Below, piece after piece: positions 59,005 to 64,000 of a stretch of DNA of 64,000 nucleotides. The DNA comes from Martelella mediterranea (GTDB lineage Bacteria; Pseudomonadota; Alphaproteobacteria; Rhizobiales; Rhizobiaceae): the NCBI RefSeq assembly GCF_004342225.1, contig NZ_SMAR01000011.1, positions 44,403-108,402 on the forward strand, read 5' to 3'. Within the stretch, counting starts at the first letter, position 1. Each line of letters begins with the position of its first letter. A program made the translations under genes and the position numbers. The notes under the pieces are model-generated. The model made no database searches. It was given only the letters and a program-made list of their open reading frames with translations, and was not told the DNA's origin.

Positions 59005-60882
59005 ATGAGCATCAGGCAACTAACCGAAACCGTCATCAACCAGATCGCAGCTGGCGAGGTCATCGAACGGCCCGCCAGTGCAGCGAAGGAACTGATCGAA
59101 AACGCACTCGATGCCGGAGCGAGCCGTATCGAGATTGCCACTGCAGGCGGTGGCAAGGCTTTGCTGCGCGTCAGCGATAATGGCTGTGGCATGGGTCCGG
59201 ATGACCTTTCACTGGCTGTCAAACGTCATTGCACCTCAAAGATATCCGATGATCTGACCGATATTCGCTCGCTGGGGTTTCGAGGCGAAGCCCTGCCGTC
59301 AATCGGTTCGGTGGCGAAGCTGTCCATTTCAAGCCGGTTAAAAGGGGCAAGCGAGGGGTACAGGATCGCGTTGGAAGGCGGGCACCTTTTGCCGCCGGTG
59401 CCCGCTGCGGTGAATGCTGGTACAATCGTCGAGGTGCGTGACTTGTTTTTTGCCACGCCTGCACGCCTCAAATTCCTGAAGACGGAGCGTGCCGAGGCTG
59501 GCGCGACTACCGAAGTGGTCAAGCGTATGGCGCTTGCCTTCCCCGCCGTGCGTTTTGTGCTGTCCGGCTCGGATCGCTCCACGCTGGAATTGCCTGCAAC
59601 CGGTGATGACCGGTTGGCGCGGATTTCACAGATTCTGGGTAAGGAATTCAGGCCGAACGCGATTGAGATTGACGCTGAGCGAGAAGATGTCGCCCTGACC
59701 GGTTTTGCCGGTGTGCCAACGTTTAACCGAGGTAATTCAGGCCATATCTATGCTTTCGTCAATGGTCGCCCGGTGCAGGACAAAATGCTGATGGGAGCGA
59801 TCCGGGCCGCTTATGCCGAGACTGTGCCGAAGGGACGCTATCCGGTTGCGGTTCTGTGGTTTTCGCTCGACCCGGCGCTGGTTGATGTCAATGTTCATCC
59901 GGCCAAAGCTGATGTTCGGTTCCGCGATCCTGGGCTGGTGCGCGGGCTGATTGTCGGCGCGATCCGCGAAGCGCTGACACGCGGGGGAGACCGGGCATCT
60001 TCGACCGGCGCAGAGGCCATGCTGAAGGCTTTCAGGCCTGAGGCACGGGCAGGCCAAGGATCCACCGGCTCACAAGCGGGTTTTGGCAATCGCTTTGAGC
60101 GTTCGGGAAATGCGAACTGGAAGGCTGAGCAATCGCCTTACCGCCCGGAAGGATTTCGTGAGGAGACGCGTCCGCATGATGTCTTCAACCCGGCTCCGGC
60201 AGGCTATCCGGCAGAACCGCGACAATCCGGCTTCTCGGATTTTCATCAGCCATCCGCGCGTGCTGAACCTGTCAACGAAAATGCGCTGACGGATACGGAG
60301 CTAAAACAACCGCTTGGCGCAGCCCGCGCGCAGGTGCATGAGAATTATATCGTCGCCCAGACCGAGACCGGTCTTGTCATCGTGGATCAGCATGCTGCCC
60401 ATGAGCGGCTCGTCTATGAGGCGATGCGCAAGGCGCTGAATGACAGGCGTCTGCCGTCTCAGGTTCTGCTGATTCCGGAAATCGTAGACCTGCCGGAAGA
60501 AGAATGTGATCGGCTGATGCCGTTTGCCTCTGAGCTTGAGCAGCTTGGTCTTGTGTTCGAGCGGTTCGGCCCGGGTGCAATCGCCGTGCGCGAAACACCG
60601 GCTATGCTTGGCGAGGTGGACGGCACTGCGCTGATCCGTCAGCTTGCCGATGAGGCCGGAGAGTGGGAAACCGCAAACGGGCTGAAGGCAAAGCTGGAAT
60701 CCGTCGCCGCAACAATGGCGTGCCACGGTTCTGTGCGCTCTGGCCGGCGCTTGCGGGCCGATGAAATGAATGCTCTTCTGCGCCAGATGGAAGATACCCC
60801 AGGCTCCGGCCAGTGCAATCATGGCAGGCCGACCTATATTGAGCTTAAGCTTGCCGATATCGAGCGCCTTTTCGGGCGCTGA
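59005..60882 (+). CDS. mutL: DNA mismatch repair protein MutL
   Basis: A 625-residue GHL ATPase linking MutS to downstream repair. The ATPase motifs are [28 protein letters not shown], and [21 protein letters not shown]. The middle linker (about residues 340-430) is rich in Gly, Pro, Arg and Ser. The C-terminal endonuclease motif [12 protein letters not shown] fits DQHAx2Ex4E, and the zinc region has ACHGSVR with CNHGRPTY in place of the CPHGRP seen elsewhere. It should therefore be a nicking MutL, expected in a species without MutH. No strong ribosome site precedes the ATG, but [18 protein letters not shown] is canonical. Confidence 0.95.
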   Translation: MSIRQLTETVINQIAAGEVIERPASAAKELIENALDAGASRIEIATAGGGKALLRVSDNGCGMGPDDLSLAVKRHCTSKISDDLTDIRSLGFRGEALPSIGSVAKLSISSRLKGASEGYRIALEGGHLLPPVPAAVNAGTIVEVRDLFFATPARLKFLKTERAEAGATTEVVKRMALAFPAVRFVLSGSDRSTLELPATGDDRLARISQILGKEFRPNAIEIDAEREDVALTGFAGVPTFNRGNSGHIYAFVNGRPVQDKMLMGAIRAAYAETVPKGRYPVAVLWFSLDPALVDVNVHPAKADVRFRDPGLVRGLIVGAIREALTRGGDRASSTGAEAMLKAFRPEARAGQGSTGSQAGFGNRFERSGNANWKAEQSPYRPEGFREETRPHDVFNPAPAGYPAEPRQSGFSDFHQPSARAEPVNENALTDTELKQPLGAARAQVHENYIVAQTETGLVIVDQHAAHERLVYEAMRKALNDRRLPSQVLLIPEIVDLPEEECDRLMPFASELEQLGLVFERFGPGAIAVRETPAMLGEVDGTALIRQLADEAGEWETANGLKAKLESVAATMACHGSVRSGRRLRADEMNALLRQMEDTPGSGQCNHGRPTYIELKLADIERLFGR

Positions 60883-60915
60883 GTATTTCGTCTGGCTGAG
60901 TCGAATTTGGAGTTG

Positions 60916-61152
60916 ATGACCTTGAATATTCTGGAAGGCAATGGCCGCGGTGAGGCCAAGATCAAATATCTCGATGCCGACTTCGATGTGATCGTCCCCG
61001 GTACGCATGTCGTTTGCGCGGTCACTTCAAAGCGCATTCCACTGGATGAGCTGCGTTACTGGAGTGTTGCGCGTCAGGAAGCCTATATTGATGCCGTTGC
61101 TGCTTTCGAAGCGGAAAAGCGCGCAGGTGCGTTGCCGACTGAGAAAGTTTAA
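60916..61152 (+). CDS. DUF2093 domain-containing protein
   Basis: A 78-residue protein of the alphaproteobacterial DUF2093 family. The family core is plain: AKIKYLDADFDVIVPGTHVVCAVTSKRIPLDELRYWSVARQEAY, given here across the two conserved halves, with an HVVCAV Cys. The function is unknown. The exact start is uncertain: the ATG used has GGAG only 3 bases before it, and an in-frame TTG two codons later has better spacing. It lies 33 bases after mutL and may share its transcript. Confidence 0.85.
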   Translation: MTLNILEGNGRGEAKIKYLDADFDVIVPGTHVVCAVTSKRIPLDELRYWSVARQEAYIDAVAAFEAEKRAGALPTEKV

Positions 61153-61252
61153 ACCTTCCGGTCAAAATTGCGGGGGGCTTTAAAAGACAATTCGTCGCGC
61201 CCTGATCGGTCTGAAACGGGTTGAAGTGCGTATTATATAACGAAGAATACCG

Positions 61253-62332
61253 ATGGCTGGTCTGACCGGCCTTATCAAGCACTGGGAAGCTCTGATGTCT
61301 GAAATGCATGCCGCCTGGCCGGATAACCATCCCACTGTCGCTTTTGGCAAGGTTGGGGTTCTGCTTGTTAACCTCGGAACACCCGATGGCACCGACAAGA
61401 AGTCGATGCGCCGGTATCTGGAAGAGTTTCTGAGAGACAAACGGGTCATCGAATGGCCAAGGGCACTTTGGTATCCGATCCTCTATGGTATTGTGCTGAA
61501 CCGTCGCCCGGCCAAGGTTGGCGAGGCTTATAAGCTGATCTGGAATGATGATCTGGATGAGAGTTTTCTGAGAACCTATACCCGCGCGCAGGCCGAGAAG
61601 CTGGCCGAACAATACGCCTCAACGCCCGATCTCGTTGTTGACTGGGCAATGCGCTATGGTCAGCCTTCTATTCCTGCGCGTCTTGAAGCTCTGAAAGCTG
61701 CGGGCTGCGAGCGAATCCTGATCTTTCCGCTTTATCCGCAATATGCCGCTTCAACCACAGCGACCGTCAACGACAAGGCTTTTGAAACGCTTCTGAAGAT
61801 GCGCTGGCAGCCGGCGATCAGAACTGTGCCGCCGTATCACGATGATCCGGTTTATATCGATGCGCTCGCAGAATCGATTGAAACGCATTTGTCCGGTCTG
61901 GAATGGGAGCCGGAGGTCATTCTGACATCTTTTCACGGCATTCCGCAGTCATATTTCAAGAAGGGCGACCCTTATCACTGCCAGTGTCAGAAAACAGCAC
62001 GTCTGTTGCGTGAAAAACTGGGACTTTCGAAAGAGCGCCTTAAAATCACCTTTCAGTCGCGCTTTGGTCCGGAGGAGTGGCTGCAGCCCTACACAGACAA
62101 GACTGTCGAAGAGTTGGCGAAAAAAGGCGTGAAACGCATCGCTGTTATCAACCCAGGCTTTGTTTCGGATTGTCTCGAAACGCTGGAAGAAATTGGGTCA
62201 GAGGCACGTGATATCTTTATCGAACATGGCGGTGAGCATTTTACGCATATTCCATGTCTGAATGATACACCTGCCGGTATGCGTGTTATCGAACACGTTG
62301 TACGGCGTGAATTGAAAGGCTGGGCGGAATAA
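61253..62332 (+). CDS. hemH: Ferrochelatase
   Basis: A 359-residue enzyme inserting iron into protoporphyrin IX, the last step of haem synthesis. Signature regions: VGVLLVNLGTPDGTDKKSMRRYLEEFL, YGQPSIPARLEALKAAGC, LYPQYAASTTATV, the active-site ILTSFHGIPQSYFKKGDPYH and the glutamate-containing PGFVSDCLETLEEI. Upstream codons make the start ambiguous: the first ATG follows GAAGAAT, while ATGs 14 and 17 codons later also fit. It lies 100 bases after the DUF2093 gene. No clear Irr box was seen. Confidence 0.95.
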   Translation: MAGLTGLIKHWEALMSEMHAAWPDNHPTVAFGKVGVLLVNLGTPDGTDKKSMRRYLEEFLRDKRVIEWPRALWYPILYGIVLNRRPAKVGEAYKLIWNDDLDESFLRTYTRAQAEKLAEQYASTPDLVVDWAMRYGQPSIPARLEALKAAGCERILIFPLYPQYAASTTATVNDKAFETLLKMRWQPAIRTVPPYHDDPVYIDALAESIETHLSGLEWEPEVILTSFHGIPQSYFKKGDPYHCQCQKTARLLREKLGLSKERLKITFQSRFGPEEWLQPYTDKTVEELAKKGVKRIAVINPGFVSDCLETLEEIGSEARDIFIEHGGEHFTHIPCLNDTPAGMRVIEHVVRRELKGWAE

Positions 62333-62362
62333 CCTTTCCCAGCTCTTACGGGAGGAAATGCC

Positions 62363-63367
62363 ATGGACGTGCTGACCGGATTTTCCCTCACCATTATCAT
62401 TCTGGTGGTGCTGATCCTTCTCACCCTTGCTGCGGGTATCAAGGTCGTCCCGCAGGGTTACGGATATACACTGGAGCGTTTCGGACGGTATACACGCACG
62501 CTCACGCCGGGTCTTAACCTGATTGTTCCGTTTATTGATCGGATCGGGCGGCGCATTTCAATCATGGAACAGGTTCTGGATGTACCTGAGCAGGAAGTGA
62601 TCAGCCGGGACAATGCCAGCGTGAGTGCTGATGCTGTGGCTTTTTATCAGGTGCTCAATCCCGCAAATGCGGCCTATCAGGTTGCCAATCTTGAGCTGGC
62701 AATCCTGAACCTGACCATGACGAACATCCGCTCGGTCATGGGGTCTATGGATCTGGATGAATTGCTGTCCAACCGTGACTCGATCAACGATCGGCTGTTG
62801 CGCGTGGTGGATCAGGCGGTTGAACCGTGGGGTGTAAAGGTCACGCGTATAGAGATTAAGGATATCCGTCCGCCGAATGATCTCGTCGAGGCCATGGGAC
62901 GGCAAATGAAGGCGGAGCGCGAAAAACGCGCGCAGGTGCTTGAGGCCGAAGGGCACCGTAACGCGCAAATCCTGCGGGCAGAAGGCTCCAAGCAAGCCGC
63001 GATCCTTGAAGCCGAAGGCGAGCGGGAGGCCGCTTACCGGCAGGCCGAGGCGCGCGAACGGCTCGCGCAGGCTGAGGCAACGGCGACCAGATCCGTCTCT
63101 GAGGCCATTGCCGACGGTGATATTGCGGCGGTGAACTATTTCGTGGCCCAGAAATACACCGAGGCGATGGAAGCCATCGGTTCTGCTAAAAATTCCAAGG
63201 TCGTTCTTATGCCGATGGAAGCCTCGTCACTGATCGGTTCGCTTGGCGGCATCGGTCAGATCGCTCGCGAAGTGTTCGGCAAAGATGATGGCGGCGATGG
63301 TTCTCACCGCTCGTCTGTACGTTCGACACCGTCCGTAGGCCGCTCCGGCGAGAATGGTGAAGGCTGA
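62363..63367 (+). CDS. SPFH/Band 7 stomatin-like protein (QmcA family)
   Basis: A 334-residue inner-membrane protein. One N-terminal helix ([19 protein letters not shown]) is followed by the band 7 domain ([54 protein letters not shown]). A long Ala/Glu/Lys/Arg coiled coil follows at about residues 170-245 ([20 protein letters not shown] and onward). It is predicted to form large ring assemblies in membrane microdomains. A strong GGGAGGAAATG lies before the start. The NfeD partner gene follows after 5 bases, the classic pairing for this family. Confidence 0.92.
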   Translation: MDVLTGFSLTIIILVVLILLTLAAGIKVVPQGYGYTLERFGRYTRTLTPGLNLIVPFIDRIGRRISIMEQVLDVPEQEVISRDNASVSADAVAFYQVLNPANAAYQVANLELAILNLTMTNIRSVMGSMDLDELLSNRDSINDRLLRVVDQAVEPWGVKVTRIEIKDIRPPNDLVEAMGRQMKAEREKRAQVLEAEGHRNAQILRAEGSKQAAILEAEGEREAAYRQAEARERLAQAEATATRSVSEAIADGDIAAVNYFVAQKYTEAMEAIGSAKNSKVVLMPMEASSLIGSLGGIGQIAREVFGKDDGGDGSHRSSVRSTPSVGRSGENGEG

Positions 63368-63372
63368 CCATT

Positions 63373-63843
63373 ATGGCTGAGTTTGCAGATCTTGTCGGTT
63401 CCTTCGGGCCTTGGGGCTGGTTTATCGCCGGACTCCTGCTGCTGGTGGCCGAACTCGTTCTGCCCGGCGTGTTCTTGATGTGGGTGGGGATTGCTGCGCT
63501 GATTCTTGGCGTGTTTTCACTGATCCTGTGGCCATACCCTTTCTGGGGCTGGCAGCTACAGGCCGTTTTGTTTGCCGTCTTTTCCGTCGTGAGCATACTG
63601 GTTGGTCGAAAACTGCTTTCCCGGCGTGAAACGGCGAGCGATCAGCCGTTTCTAAACCAGCGCACAGCGAGCCTCGTTGGCAGGTCGGCTGTTTTGCGTG
63701 AGCCGATCACAGATGGGCGTGGACGCATTCACATCGATGATACAAGCTGGATCGTCGAGGGGCCGGATCTGCCCGCCGGCACCCATGTGAAGATCGTTTC
63801 GGCCGATGGCCGGAACCTGCGTGTCGAGGCTTTTCAGAACTAG
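63373..63843 (+). CDS. NfeD family membrane protein
   Basis: A 156-residue NfeD protein of the short type. Three or so hydrophobic segments (WFIAGLLLLVAELVLPGVFL, LMWVGIAALILGVFSLIL, LFAVFSVVSILVGRKLL) are followed by a C-terminal OB fold (RTASLVGRSAVLREPITDGRG, then VKIVSADGRNLRVEAF). It should act with the upstream QmcA-like protein in membrane quality control. The stop codon TAG is also the first triplet of a repeat element. Confidence 0.92.
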   Translation: MAEFADLVGSFGPWGWFIAGLLLLVAELVLPGVFLMWVGIAALILGVFSLILWPYPFWGWQLQAVLFAVFSVVSILVGRKLLSRRETASDQPFLNQRTASLVGRSAVLREPITDGRGRIHIDDTSWIVEGPDLPAGTHVKIVSADGRNLRVEAFQN

Positions 63844-63885
63844 AGCGCCGTGCATCCATTCGGGTGCACAAAGCACGATGCTGTA
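63841..63885. repeat. Internally deleted copy of the palindromic repeat, overlapping the nfeD stop
   Basis: TAGAGCGCCGTGCATCCATT and the next CGGGTGCACAAAG match the left half of the full element. CGATGCTGTA then follows at once, matching its right end, so about 60 central bases are missing. The nfeD stop codon TAG is the first triplet of the element. Confidence 0.65.
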
Positions 63886-63904
63886 AACGGCTCCGGATAC
63901 CGCT

Positions 63905-64000
63905 ACTGACCTGCCCCCCTTGCGTCCCTCGTTCAATTCGAGAGTCTGCGGTGTCGTGATTGGTAGTTTGGTTGGTCTGCTTGGGCAAGGGTCTGTGTGG
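63905..64000. mobile_element. Possible edge of an insertion sequence at the window end
   Basis: The last 96 bases begin with TGACCTGCCCCCC, which resembles the terminal inverted repeats of IS3-type elements (TGA(A/C)CTGCCCC). The minus strand then shows a frame that reads into the edge without a clear start. No transposase motif is visible and the other end lies outside the window, so this is tentative. Confidence 0.2.

Noticed and set aside
1..64000. CRISPR array or toxin-antitoxin pair
   Set aside because: No regularly spaced direct repeats and no small paired toxin/antitoxin genes were seen.

Overview
The window is chromosomal DNA from an alphaproteobacterium of the order Hyphomicrobiales (Rhizobiales), most likely the Brucellaceae or a close relative. 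Evidence: a GcrA cell-cycle regulator, a SAM-II riboswitch in front of metZ, a bacterial homospermidine synthase, a DUF2093 protein, an Omp25/Omp31-like porin, a long-form dCTP deaminase, and palindromic intergenic repeats of the kind found in Brucella-like genomes. Most of the window is ordinary core chromosome. No CRISPR array, prophage or complete insertion sequence is visible.

Layout. 0-6 kb: the 5' part of a peptide-binding protein gene, an XRE-cupin regulator, a siderophore-interacting ferric reductase with a RirA-type box, a stand-alone FMN/[3Fe-4S] glutamate-synthase-like oxidoreductase and an APC permease. 6-12.3 kb: apaG and metZ behind a SAM-II riboswitch plus terminator, dcd, homospermidine synthase, a haem-dependent demethylase-family protein and a YciI protein. 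12.6-18 kb: tRNA-Leu(UAG), an ABC-F gene with its own promoter and a 14-residue leader peptide, pabB and pepF. 18-30 kb: a DUF882 murein-peptidase-like protein, a short ArsR regulator, gcrA, argD-argF-hslO, a diguanylate cyclase, and a TetR regulator next to an EmrAB-type efflux pair. 30-38.5 kb: TerC, gltX-lysS, and two LysR regulators divergent from small redox enzymes, with a tautomerase and SDR dehydrogenases.

38.6-55.4 kb is the accessory catabolic block. An amidase and a dipeptide-type ABC transporter lie next to a two-sided amino-sugar locus. On the minus strand are a sugar ABC transporter (ATPase, binding protein, two permeases), a BadF/NagK-type kinase and MurQ. Divergent from it are a GntR/HutC regulator, a SIS-domain deaminase/isomerase and NagA. 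Together these suggest a PTS-independent route: ABC import of GlcNAc and/or MurNAc, cytoplasmic phosphorylation, MurQ removal of lactate, NagA deacetylation, and deamination to fructose-6-phosphate. Two near-identical 17-bp sites in the divergent promoter region look like the GntR operators.

55.5-64 kb: an outer-membrane beta-barrel protein, the Mrp Fe-S carrier ATPase, a 655-bp gap containing a candidate minus-strand small RNA, an SMP-30 lactonase, mutL, a DUF2093 gene, hemH and a QmcA/NfeD pair whose stop codon lies in a repeat element. The last 100 bases may be the edge of an insertion sequence.

The most interesting non-coding signals are the metZ SAM-II aptamer with a readable terminator/antiterminator arrangement, the leader-peptide region of the ABC-F gene, the paired GntR operators, and the structured RNA upstream of mrp.
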